NCBI GenBank assembly: GCA_016707115.1
Contig: JADJIH010000026.1
Span: 1 to 42,469, forward strand
DNA from: Ignavibacteriales bacterium
Lineage (GTDB): Bacteria; Bacteroidota; Ignavibacteria; Ignavibacteriales; Ignavibacteriaceae
Length of the DNA stretch: 42,469 nt
Direction: 5' to 3'
The position numbers and the translations under genes were made by a program. Every line of letters begins with the position of its first letter. The stretch's first letter is position 1. Shown here piece after piece: positions 17,984 to 27,171 of the stretch. Under the pieces are notes generated by a model that worked only from the letters and a program-made list of their open reading frames with translations, had not been told where the DNA came from and ran no database searches.

Positions 17984-20900
17984 ATGAAAAAACCTGCAAT
18001 TACATTTTTTGCCCCAATATTGTTAGCTCTTGTCGGGTTATTTTTAATTGCCACTGGGTTTTTACCCATTGATGAAACAAAAATTTCTCATGTAGATTTA
18101 CAAGCTAACCATTCTAATTCTTTTGATGTCTCCGAAAACTTTAAACGATTTGAAAACTTACTATTAAGCTCTACAAACGTTTCTAGCATTTCTGATTCTA
18201 TTAACACGCTCGATAATGATTTGGAAAAAACTTATTTAAGGGCGTTGCTAGAAAAAAGAAAAGATGAATATGAAAAATCATTTAACCTTTTATTTTCAAT
18301 TCTTAAAGACTTTCCACGGCACTATTCATTTTATGATGAGTTGATTTTTTCAGCAAAAGCTTCAGACAATATCAACAGAATAGAAAAGTTTATTAAATCA
18401 GATAGAACACAAAATAAATATTTTGATTATTTGTTGGCATTATATTTCTATCACACAAATGATTATTCAAAATCAATCGATATTCTTAAAAATCAAAATG
18501 ATTTTAATGAGCTGTATTTACTTTCATATTCTTATCGAGGAATCGGAGATTATGAAAATGCTTTATCATCAATAAATAAAGCTGAAGTGTTGGTGCAAAC
18601 AGAAAGCAATCTGGCAAGCAGGATTCTCATTTCAAAAGGCTCGCTCTATTATCTTTCTGGAAAATATGATCTGGCCGAAAAGTTTTACAAGTCGGGAATG
18701 GAATCTGCAAAGTTATCCGGCAATAAAAAGGAGGAAGCGAATGCATTAATAAACTTAGCAATACTTGATGATCAAAGCGGTAATGTTGAAGAAGCTAAAA
18801 TTAAATTAGAATCCGCATTGCTGATATCAAAAGCAATTGAAGATAAAGAGCTTGAAGCAACTGCTTTATCTGAGCTTGCTGTGTCATATACTTATTCGGA
18901 AAATATTGTTGAGGCAAAGAATAATTATGAAAAAAGTTTCGAGATATTTGCCATATTGAGTCACAAAGAAAGATTATCAAACCTTTGTGCAAACATTGCT
19001 TCGCTTTACTCGCAAACAGCAAACTATTCATCTGCAATTGAGTACTATAACAAAGGATTGAATTACGCTGGGGATAATGCTGTATCTAGAGTACTAAACC
19101 ATCGCGGGCTTGGTGATGTTTATGCTAATCTTTCCAACTACTCTAAATCCTTAGAATACTATCAAACCGCAAAAGAACTGGCTAATAAAATAAAAGATAT
19201 TGCAACAGAATCCACTGTTGACGTAAGCATTGGAACTCTTTATTATAACGTCAACAAACCGGCAAAAGCTTTGCAGATATTTTTGGATGCAATAAACAAT
19301 ATTGACCCAAATAGTGATCCATATACGGCAGAAGATATTTATTTTAAAATAGGATTAGCTTATTCTAAAATTGATAGTTTAAACCAAAGCAATGGTGCTT
19401 TGCTAAAAGGACTCAATTTGTCAGAATCCATAAATGATGTTTATTATAAAACTATAATTTCAACAGAACTTGGACACAATTACTATTTACAAAAAGATTT
19501 TCTAAAAGCCAAAAGTTTGATAAGTGAATCTATGCAATTGTCAAAGGCTAATGGATTTAATCAGTTACTTGGTGTACAAAACCTATATTTGGGCAAAATT
19601 GAGCTTGCCAACAATAATGTTGGTAATGCAATAACGTATTTTGATGCTGCTCTATCATTAGCAACGAAGGAACTGGACTACAATAATATTTTTGAATCCG
19701 AATATCTTCTGGCCAAATCTTACTTAAAGCAAAATAAATTTAATGAAGCAGAAAATCATTACCTCAATGCAATTGCACTTACTGAGAAAATTTCAGAATC
19801 ATTAATTAATAATGCAGAAATTCAAATCGCACACTTTTCTGGTTTGAATGATTGTTATTCCGAACTTGCTGAAATCTACATTGAACAGAAGCGGAATGAA
19901 GAAGCTTTTGCTATTATTGAAAAATCACATTCACGAAACACTTTTCAAAATTTATCCGATTTAAAAATTCACTCATCAGGGATTTCAAGTGAGATGTTAA
20001 ACGAATATTATGATTTGAAATGGATGATTGGGTCGGGATTATTTTCGGGTAATAAACTTGGTGAGCTTAAGGCTAAATATGCGGAGATAGAAAATGAAAT
20101 TAAAAAAACACAAAGCTATTCCAAACACACAATAACTAATTTCAGTTTATCAACTCTCCAGCAAAATCTTAATAATAATGAAAATCTTATCACCTTGTTT
20201 TTTGGTGAAGAATATCTTTATTTCATTAAAGTAAGTAAAGAAAAATATTCTGTAGAAAAAAGTACTCTGACAAAACAATCGATCTCAGAATTATTAAGGA
20301 AAATCGCTCCGATTTATGCCTCAGATTATCTAAACAGTAATCTTTATTTCAATCAGGACTTATTTTCATTCAACACAAAAGCGGCGCATGAATTTTACTC
20401 AAAAGTACTTCATCCGATAATTAACGATATTCCTGTTGAGAGTAATTTGGTCTTTTCCCTGCCGCCAGAATTAGTTCTGGTACCATTTGAGTTTTTAGTA
20501 ACCGAGTTTAAAGAAGATGATAGTCCTTTTTACTACGATAACAAAAAATATTTAATTGATGAGTATGCCGTTTCTTATTCACCCTCTGCTTCAATTTATA
20601 TCTTGCAAAAGAAAATGAAACAGACAAATGAGGATAAAATTTTACTTGTGGGGGATCCGCAAATAAGTGATAAAGATTTTGCACTTAGCTATCGAGGCGG
20701 TTTACTTGAGGATGATTCTTTCAATGCAAGAAATATTGTTTTGTTTCCATTAAAATATTCTAAGGAAGAAATACAAAATGTAAACTCTCTTTTTTCTAAT
20801 GGATTAACATTGCTTTCTAATGATGCAACAGAACAAAAATTTAAAGAAAATGCTTCACAAAGCAGTATTATTCATTTATCAACACATTCGTTCCTTCATA

Positions 20901-21401
20901 AAAATCAACCCTTAATAATTTTTTCGCTAGATAAGAATAAAAAAGAAGATGGATATCTAGAGAGCGGTGAAATTTTACAGCTAAAACTAAATTCGGATTT
21001 GGTGGTTTTAAGTTCTTGTAGATCTGGATTGGGTGAAATTGATGAGGCTGAGGGTGTAATTGGAATGCAGAAAGCGTTTTTTTGAGGATGGGGCAAAAAG
21101 TGTAGTTGTGTCTTTGTGGGATGTGAATGATAAATACACTTCTTTATTTATGCAGAGTTTTTACAAATACATCAGTGAAGGTTTTGATAAATCAGAAGCA
21201 CTTAGAAAAGCTAAAATTTTTTTCAAACAGAATTATTCTGCAAATCCATATTATTGGTCAGCATTTGTACTTTCGGGTGATGTTTCTAAAATTCAAAATG
21301 TCAAAACAGCATCATCAAACTATCTTTTATTTATTCTACTCGGGGTTTTTGCTTCTATTTTTGCCATATATTTTGCACGCAGAAAATCTTCCTTGCGTTA
21401 A
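17984..21401 (+). CDS. TPR-CHAT protein, caspase-fold peptidase with two membrane anchors (one frameshift)
   Basis: Merged length 1138 residues. Residues 5-26 (ITFFAPILLALVGLFLIATG) form a first membrane helix after a basic MKK. Residues ~150-680 hold a dozen or so TPR-like repeats of 34-40 residues (for example AILDDQSGNVEEAKIKLESA). A C-terminal CHAT domain follows, with a catalytic His968 in IIHLSTHSFLHKNQP and Cys1012 in LVVLSSCRSGLGEIDEAEGV, then GAKSVVVSLWDV and YYWSAFVLSGD. The frame breaks at a T7 run at 21077-21083 (six T expected) and resumes FEDGAKS. A second helix (LLFILLGVFASIFAIYFA) precedes a basic end ARRKSSLR. Both helices put the TPR-CHAT part in the periplasm by the positive-inside rule. 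It is the third gene of the sigma/anti-sigma operon. Both catalytic residues are present, so it may be an active protease; target unknown. Confidence 0.88.
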
Positions 21402-21488
21402 CTTTGTCTCTCCATTACACATTTGTTTTTTATTTTTATCTCACTTTATTTATTATTCGTTATCAATTAATATTAATAAGGAATTACA

Positions 21489-21977
21489 ATGCCCATTGAA
21501 GCGAATAAAGTTGTTACTATGAATTTTACACTAACTGATGAAACTGGAAACGTTTTAGATTCTACTGATGCCGGCGGACCTTTCTCATATATTTCTGGAA
21601 CTGGAATGGTATTACCTAAGCTTGAAGAAGCTGTAAGTGTAATGATGATAGGAACAAAGAAACAGTTAAAACTTGAAGCAAAAGATGGTTACGGCGAATA
21701 TAATGATGATGCTGTTCAAGCTGTTGGAAAGGAAAATTTTCCTGAGGATTTTATTTTGGAAGCTGGCATGGAATATATGGCAAGTAATCCAGATGGAGTT
21801 CAGATGCCATTTATAATTACAAATGTAGAAGACGAAACAGTTACTGTTGATTTTAATCATCCTCTTGCCGGTAAAAGCTTAAACTTTGATTTAGAACTTC
21901 TTGATGTTAGAGATGCTACTGCTGAAGAATTAGCCCACGGACATGTTCACGGAGCTGGCGGACATCACCATCATTAA
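21489..21977 (+). CDS. slyD: FKBP-type peptidyl-prolyl isomerase, SlyD-like
   Basis: A 162-residue cytoplasmic protein with the SlyD layout: FKBP halves (MNFTLTDETGNVLDSTDAGG, GTGMVLPKLEEAV, EAKDGYGEYN) around an inserted IF chaperone domain (FPEDFILEAGMEYMASNPDG to FNHPLAGKSLNFDLELLDVR). A histidine-rich metal-binding tail closes it (HGHVHGAGGHHHH). SlyD folds proteins and handles nickel in species with hydrogenases. AAGGAATTACA precedes the ATG. It is 87 bases behind the CHAT gene and has its own terminator; whether it belongs to that transcript is open. Confidence 0.93.
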   Translation: MPIEANKVVTMNFTLTDETGNVLDSTDAGGPFSYISGTGMVLPKLEEAVSVMMIGTKKQLKLEAKDGYGEYNDDAVQAVGKENFPEDFILEAGMEYMASNPDGVQMPFIITNVEDETVTVDFNHPLAGKSLNFDLELLDVRDATAEELAHGHVHGAGGHHHH

Positions 21978-21993
21978 TTTATAATGTAGAATT

Positions 21994-22024
21994 AAGAGGG
22001 TTGATTTTTTCAATCCTCTTTTTT
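21994..22024 (+). terminator. Rho-independent terminator behind slyD
   Basis: AAGAGGGTTGA - TTTTT - TCAATCCTCTT with one G-T pair, followed by TTTTG. Confidence 0.85.
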
Positions 22025-22052
22025 GTCATGCTGAGCGAAGTCGAAGTGTGAC
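22025..22052. repeat. GTCA-TGAC bounded intergenic repeat
   Basis: GTCATGCTGAGCGAAG...GTGTGAC: 28 bases with GTCA/TGAC ends and an inner GCGAAGTCGAAG. It sits between the slyD terminator and the stop of the convergent M1 peptidase gene. The same start occurs at 1912. Confidence 0.5.
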
Positions 22053-22053
22053 T

Positions 22054-23931
22054 TTAATCTTTTGCTATTAGTTTATTATTATTCACCTCTGCATCAGGTA
22101 TATTTTTATTTAACAACTCAACCGATTTAACTTTTGATTTTACATCAACATTTAGCCAAATTTCTTTATCGCCTTTTTCCCAGATTGATGTTGACGCATG
22201 TAGGTTTGTTTGTGTACCATCCTCAAGTGTTAGTGTTAAATCAATCGGAACCGGAAGATTGCCAACATTCTCAATCAATATTTTAATTTTATCATTTTCA
22301 ATCTTCAAATCTTTAATTGCTAAATCAGGAATATGAGATTCAAAAAACCATGGATTCCAGAACCAGTTTAAATCTTGCTTAGTAACATCTTCAAATGTGT
22401 AAAACATATCCCATGGTGTTGGATGTTTTCCGTTCCATCGTGAAATAAATTCCTTTAAACATTCTTTAAATAATTCATCCCCCAAAGCAGACCCAAGCAT
22501 TTCGAAAGCAAGCGCAGGTTTGTAGTAACTCATCATACTTAAATGAGGATCTCGTGAAAGAACTGATGGGAGTATCAGAGGAATATCCATTTCATTTCCC
22601 GCCCATTTAGAAAATCCAATGGCAGCACGAGTTCTGTGATCATATTCTGACAACTCGATTTGCAAATCCCAAGGAAGAAAATAAGCCATGCCTTCATCCA
22701 TCCACGCATAACGACTTTCATTTGTTCCTACATAAAATGGAAAATACATATGGGCAATCTCGTGAGTGGTTACATAAACATCATTAATTTTGTTAGAAAA
22801 TTGTCCATCGTTTACAATCATAGGAAATTCCATCCCGCCATCGCCATTAAAAACAGTTATTTGCGGATAAGGATAAAAAACCCCAGGCATTTGCTTTGAG
22901 AAAAATTCTATTGTTCTTTTTGCCATTGTTGCTGCTTGAGTAAAAAATTCAGATGAAGGATTATAAGCAGAAAAGCAGGCAATTCTTTTCCCGCTTTCAA
23001 GTTCGATACTTGTTCCATCCCATAAATAAAAATCGCTCATACCAAAAGCAAAATCAGAAATATTTTTAGCAGAATATTTAAAAGTTGTATATCCATTTTG
23101 ATGTTTATAAACTTCTTTTCCACTGTCTTGCTTTGTAACAATGTTAATTAAATTATCTGATGTAAGAGATTCATTATATCTTTTTAAATAAACATCATTT
23201 AAAACCTCTCGTGGGTTCTGCAGCATTCCTGTTGCCCAAATACCAAAACCCTTTGGAACTTTTATTTCAACATTCATATCAGAGTAATCAAAATAAAACT
23301 CATGCTCGGCATTATAACTTATCATATCCCAGCCACGAATATCATCATAAACTGCAACTTTGGGATACCAGTAACCAACAAAAAAAGTTGATTCGCCGTA
23401 AGAGCCAATTCTGATATCGGTTCCTTTAGGAATTATAAAACTCCAGTCAACATCAACTGTCGTTTTTGATTTTGGCGGAAGAGAAGAAGTAAGCTTTATT
23501 ATCAGGTTAGTTCCTTGATAAGAAATTAATTTATCATCAACGTTTAGACTTAACTTATTACCATCAACAATAAGTTTGCTAATCTTTACTCCCTCTGTTA
23601 CAGTTTCTGGATTTAGTTCTGTATTTCTTGCAGCGCCCTTTTTATACATATCCTGGTAAAGCTTTAGTACAATACTTTTTAATGTGTCTGGACTATTATT
23701 AAAGTAAACAATTTTTTCACGGCCAGTTAACAATTTTGTTTTTGGATCAATCTCTGCTTTGATATTATACTCGGAAAAGTTTTGCCAATAGTTTATTCCG
23801 GGCTTTCCATCATAAGATCTTGTTTGATTTGTGTAAGCTTTTTTTATTTCTTTAGGTTTTTTAAGATTGGATCCAAACGAAACGGAAAATGCTAAAACAA
23901 AAATTAAAGCTGGAGTTATATATAATTTCAT
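22054..23931 (-). CDS. Exported M1-family metallopeptidase
   Basis: A 625-residue zinc aminopeptidase-type protein with a signal peptide (MKLYITPALIFVLAFSVSFG). The zinc site is HEIAH at residues 390-394 with the third ligand E413 (AWMDEGMAYFLP), spaced HExxH-x18-E as in M1. A GGMEFPMI segment upstream corresponds to the GxMEN substrate motif, with F instead of N. The N-terminal ~280 residues form the beta domain (GREKIVYFNNSPDTLKSIVL), and a short beta domain follows the catalytic part. Members usually trim peptides from the N-terminus; here this should happen in the periplasm or outside. It is transcribed divergently from the thioredoxin-like gene. Confidence 0.9.
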   Translation of the reverse strand: MKLYITPALIFVLAFSVSFGSNLKKPKEIKKAYTNQTRSYDGKPGINYWQNFSEYNIKAEIDPKTKLLTGREKIVYFNNSPDTLKSIVLKLYQDMYKKGAARNTELNPETVTEGVKISKLIVDGNKLSLNVDDKLISYQGTNLIIKLTSSLPPKSKTTVDVDWSFIIPKGTDIRIGSYGESTFFVGYWYPKVAVYDDIRGWDMISYNAEHEFYFDYSDMNVEIKVPKGFGIWATGMLQNPREVLNDVYLKRYNESLTSDNLINIVTKQDSGKEVYKHQNGYTTFKYSAKNISDFAFGMSDFYLWDGTSIELESGKRIACFSAYNPSSEFFTQAATMAKRTIEFFSKQMPGVFYPYPQITVFNGDGGMEFPMIVNDGQFSNKINDVYVTTHEIAHMYFPFYVGTNESRYAWMDEGMAYFLPWDLQIELSEYDHRTRAAIGFSKWAGNEMDIPLILPSVLSRDPHLSMMSYYKPALAFEMLGSALGDELFKECLKEFISRWNGKHPTPWDMFYTFEDVTKQDLNWFWNPWFFESHIPDLAIKDLKIENDKIKILIENVGNLPVPIDLTLTLEDGTQTNLHASTSIWEKGDKEIWLNVDVKSKVKSVELLNKNIPDAEVNNNKLIAKD

Positions 23932-24052
23932 TCAGGTTTTTCCTTAGTATGTTTGATTGCTAAATTTAGATACTAATTTTAGTAACTGTTTGTTTATCGC
24001 AAAGAAATATTTGATGAACGGTTAAATAAAAAATCTAAAACTCTAATTAAAA

Positions 24053-24385
24053 ATGATTATTAAATCACCAACTAGTTTTAAAAATTTTCTTGAAATTACT
24101 AAATCAAACAAAGCAGTTTGCTTTTATTTAAGTACACCCGAATGCAATGTTTGCAAAGTGCTAAAACCTAAAGTAATCGAAATACTTGAAGCAGATTTTC
24201 CTAATATTTTCTTTTGTTATGTTGATTTAAATGAAGCAAAAGAAATTTCTGGACAGCTTTCTGTCTTTTCTGTTCCAACAATTCTTGTTTATTTTGAAGG
24301 AAAAGAAACAATTCGTGCTTCTCGTAATGTTCATCTGGAAGAATTGCGAGAACAGATTGACCGTAATTATAAAATGATTTTTTGA
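24053..24385 (+). CDS. Thioredoxin-like protein
   Basis: A 110-residue thioredoxin fold without signal peptide. The active site is STPECNVCKVLKPK (CNVC rather than CGPC), followed by FCYVDLNEAKEISGQLSVF and the cis-proline segment SVPTILVYFEGKE. The Cx2C pair suggests redox activity in the cytoplasm, though the NV dipeptide is unusual. It lies 121 bases from the divergent M1 peptidase gene and 56 bases before a lipoprotein gene, with which it may be co-transcribed. Confidence 0.87.
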   Translation: MIIKSPTSFKNFLEITKSNKAVCFYLSTPECNVCKVLKPKVIEILEADFPNIFFCYVDLNEAKEISGQLSVFSVPTILVYFEGKETIRASRNVHLEELREQIDRNYKMIF

Positions 24386-24441
24386 TTATTAAATAAAGAG
24401 TGTCTTCCCGTGATGGTGGAAGTTTTTAAAGGAGCATAAAA

Positions 24442-25101
24442 ATGAAAAAGATATTTTATTTATCAACACTGTTTGCTGTAATTGTTTTTATTGCCTGTGA
24501 AAAAATTGCAGATCCAATTGACGAAACCGGAAAAATTACAGCAAAAGAATATGCGGATAATGTTTTGCAGAAGGCAAGATTAGATTTTGCAACCGATGCA
24601 AAACTTTCTGCAATATATGGTTGGAATGTTGATTTGCTCGGTAAAATAGATTTGTTAGAAACGGATAATGCATTTGTATATGTTGTGCAATCAAACAATT
24701 TGCAGAGTAATGAATTTTATGTTCCTGTTTTTGCAGCGGGACCTGTTAAATCGCCCATAAACTTTTCAACAATGTTGTCATTTATAAAAGACACTACGGC
24801 AGGAAATATTCTTGGAAATGTTTTCAACAGGCTTGCAACACTGGCAATTGATCCTAACGCTAATTATAAAGACAGCCCCGCTACAATAGACACAGCACTT
24901 GTTCATGGCGGAAATATTTTTCTTTCACAGAATGCGGGTGCTAAGGTTGATATGTTTTTACTGCCAAGTAAATCTATAGATACAACGCTGGCATTAAACA
25001 ATTCTGCCGATTGGATTGTAAATTTTTATTCAAGTAATAAGTCTTTGGTGCTTTGGATAAACAGTAATAGCGGAGTTGTAACAAAACTTTCTGGAAATTA
25101 A
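24442..25101 (+). CDS. Lipoprotein of unknown function
   Basis: 219 residues beginning MKKIFYLSTLFAVIVFIACE, a lipoprotein signal peptide with the lipidated cysteine at residue 19. The mature part contains a helical start (EYADNVLQKARLDFATDAKL) then beta-rich sequence (FYVPVFAAGPVKSPINFSTM) and ends WINSNSGVVTKLSGN. No known domain recognised. AAAGGAGCATAAAA precedes the ATG. The last ~10 codons recur as a remnant at 27085-27111, so a second copy seems once to have been nearby. Confidence 0.8.
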   Translation: MKKIFYLSTLFAVIVFIACEKIADPIDETGKITAKEYADNVLQKARLDFATDAKLSAIYGWNVDLLGKIDLLETDNAFVYVVQSNNLQSNEFYVPVFAAGPVKSPINFSTMLSFIKDTTAGNILGNVFNRLATLAIDPNANYKDSPATIDTALVHGGNIFLSQNAGAKVDMFLLPSKSIDTTLALNNSADWIVNFYSSNKSLVLWINSNSGVVTKLSGN

Positions 25102-25173
25102 AGAGATAAACTGAGTAATTCGGTTAGTATGGGTTATTAGATTATTTTCGATTTAATCATTAATCAATTATAA

Positions 25174-26637
25174 TTAAAAAGAGTAACCGCAAAAAAGGGA
25201 AAAATAATTATAATTTCCGGATGCCGTAAAACGAATGCCCATTTGTGTTTCAAAGCTTATATCCAATGTTGGATAAAAATTAAAATGATTTTCATCTACA
25301 TCTATTGTCCCTGAACCATAAACCGCAGCAATCACAGTTGAATATTGGTAAGAATATCCTTCTCTTTTGTCTAATCTATAATCATAGCTAATCGATGATG
25401 AATAGTGAAGAAGTCCAGCGTTTAGTGAAAGTTCAAAAAAAAGTGATGAACCAATAACAAGCACTGGGGTGCTTAATTTGGCGGTATAGCTATTTATGGC
25501 TTTCAGTGTGTTCTTCCAATTTAATCTTTCCTTATTAAACACGTTAAAGCCATTTGTTGATGTGGTATTCTCATTTAAAATATTTTCCTCATCTTCACTT
25601 TGTCCTCTGCTAACCGATACCATAAATTGGATATTTATGTATGATAAATAATCAATAAAATCTTTAATGTAGATTCGATAACCCACGGCCCCCACAAATT
25701 GAGGCAAAGATGAGGTAAATTCAACAGAAGGTCCTCCATAACTAGTCGGTTGCTCGGAATAACTAGGGAATACTCTATATGCAACAGGAAATTCCTTTGT
25801 CAAAGTAAAGGAATAGTTATATGGACAATAACCTGCACTAATAGAATAAGTGGGTAAGTGAGCTACTGAATATTTATACTCTATTATCTTTTCAATCATC
25901 TTATATAATTGCATGGACTCATCAACATTCAATATTGGATCTGCAAAAAGATACCAATTTTGAAGCATTATTTCGATTTCTTTATCAGAATAAATGGTGG
26001 GATTATTATTTGAAAAAAAATAATTTTCTTTATACTCATTCATAATCGAATGTTGAGCATTAAGCCTAAGTAAGTGGTAGTTTTTTGATGAGTCATAAAA
26101 TAGTGAGGTATCTTTAATTATATATTGAAACACTACATAATCTATCAAATTATAGTCAACCACATAAATATCTTCTATCACATCTTGATTTTCAACAGAA
26201 TTAGTTTCTAATTCAGTTAGGTAAGCTTTACATTTTTCGCTTACTGTTGGGTTAATTCTTGCTCCATTCAATTTAGATATCTGGTCAATTGAAAATATAT
26301 TTCGCATTGATAAATAATATTTTTGTTTTTTATACGTGTAATTTTTTATTTCTTCTGCATTGATTTTTTTATCATAAAGATTTTTTAATAGTTCAATATT
26401 ATAATAAATAAGTTCGGGGTGTATTTTTGCGTTTTCTATAAACCCTGAGTTGATTGAGATTTCAAAAACCGGGTTATCTAATATTGCAGAAGGAACAATA
26501 TCCTTATATAATGAAATCATGTCTTGAGCATACAATTCATTTAGGCAAAAAGTGAATGAAACTATTGTGAGGTATTTTAATACTATAGATAAATTACTAA
26601 AATTCTTTTTTCTGTTTTTTCTAAAAGTGTTTACCAT
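25174..26637 (-). CDS. Probable outer-membrane protein of unknown function
   Basis: A 487-residue protein with a basic N-terminus and a signal peptide ending near LNELYAQD. The first ~270 residues are mixed helical (with many N, Y, S) and not recognised. The C-terminal ~210 residues alternate polar and hydrophobic residues as beta strands and end in NYNYFSLFCGYSF, with a terminal phenylalanine typical of outer-membrane barrels. Segments such as VGYRIYIKDFIDYLSYINIQ and SLNAGLLHYSSSISYDYRLD fit membrane strands. No ribosome-binding site is evident before ATG 26637. Codon use resembles its neighbours. Confidence 0.68.
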   Translation of the reverse strand: MVNTFRKNRKKNFSNLSIVLKYLTIVSFTFCLNELYAQDMISLYKDIVPSAILDNPVFEISINSGFIENAKIHPELIYYNIELLKNLYDKKINAEEIKNYTYKKQKYYLSMRNIFSIDQISKLNGARINPTVSEKCKAYLTELETNSVENQDVIEDIYVVDYNLIDYVVFQYIIKDTSLFYDSSKNYHLLRLNAQHSIMNEYKENYFFSNNNPTIYSDKEIEIMLQNWYLFADPILNVDESMQLYKMIEKIIEYKYSVAHLPTYSISAGYCPYNYSFTLTKEFPVAYRVFPSYSEQPTSYGGPSVEFTSSLPQFVGAVGYRIYIKDFIDYLSYINIQFMVSVSRGQSEDEENILNENTTSTNGFNVFNKERLNWKNTLKAINSYTAKLSTPVLVIGSSLFFELSLNAGLLHYSSSISYDYRLDKREGYSYQYSTVIAAVYGSGTIDVDENHFNFYPTLDISFETQMGIRFTASGNYNYFSLFCGYSF

Positions 26638-27112
26638 AATAGCTTTATATAATAGTGATTTGTATAGTGAACGTCTTTAATTTGGAAGCTTTGTTGAAGT
26701 GGGGAAAGGTTTTTTAACTGCCCATTTAGCAAATGTATTGAAATCGTAGGAAGAATATTTGTCAGCATCTTGTAACAACTTGACCTCAGTTCAGTGAAAA
26801 CAAAATTCTGAAATGCAAACTTTTTCAACTTTACCTATTAAGTAATTTAAACTACATGAAAAATATGACAAATTATTTTGTCTGACAATTAAACAACTTT
26901 TTATATTTATCTTTAAAATATTTTTGTGTTTTCTCCTAAATAATTAATAGTAAAAAAGGATTAAGTTTTTGCGGTTAGCTATTTTTACTAGTTTTCTTTT
27001 ATTAACAAAAATAAATCAGAAAAACATATTGGGGGAGGTTTTTACAAACTTAAAACACTATCTTAAGTTTAACTACAATAATTGTGTTGTTACAAAATTA
27101 TCAGGAAATTAA
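26638..27112. other. Intergenic region of ~500 bases with a gene remnant at its right end
   Basis: Mostly AT-rich sequence without a convincing gene. A minus-strand open frame at 26631-26828 (65 codons) has no ribosome-binding site and I do not trust it. The right end (27040-27111) holds the C-terminal remnant described separately. Confidence 0.5.
27040..27111 (+). pseudogene. C-terminal remnant of a second copy of the lipoprotein at 24442
   Basis: In frame this stretch reads FTNLKHYLKFNYNNC then VVTKLSGN and a TAA stop. The lipoprotein at 24442 ends SLVLWINSNSG then VVTKLSGN and TAA. The last eight codons encode the same peptide with different third bases (GTTGTTACAAAATTATCAGG against GTTGTAACAAAACTTTCTGG), so this is an old, diverged copy. 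Nothing recognisable of the rest remains. Confidence 0.5.
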
Positions 27113-27138
27113 AAAAGCGATTCTTATAAATCGCTTTT
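27113..27138 (-). terminator. Terminator hairpin behind the transglycosylase gene
   Basis: AAAAGCGATT - CTTATA - AATCGCTTTT. A/T tracts on both sides allow either direction; it lies 34 bases downstream of the minus-strand gene at 27172. Confidence 0.7.
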
Positions 27139-27171
27139 AATGATAATTATTAATGTTAAATTTTAATTAAT

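Noticed and set aside
17984..21401. CHAT protein as part of a type III-E CRISPR (Craspase) or a gasdermin defence system
   Set aside because: No Cas7-11-like effector, CRISPR repeats or small gasdermin-like gene nearby; the neighbours are a sigma factor and anti-sigma factor.
21127..21522. 131-codon plus-strand frame at the end of the CHAT gene
   Set aside because: It is the wrong frame of the CHAT C-terminus; the frame 21060-21401 carries the conserved CHAT residues.
26631..26828. 65-codon minus-strand open frame upstream of the outer-membrane protein
   Set aside because: No ribosome-binding site, overlaps the start of the next gene and has no recognisable protein pattern; could be a gene scrap but I cannot support it.
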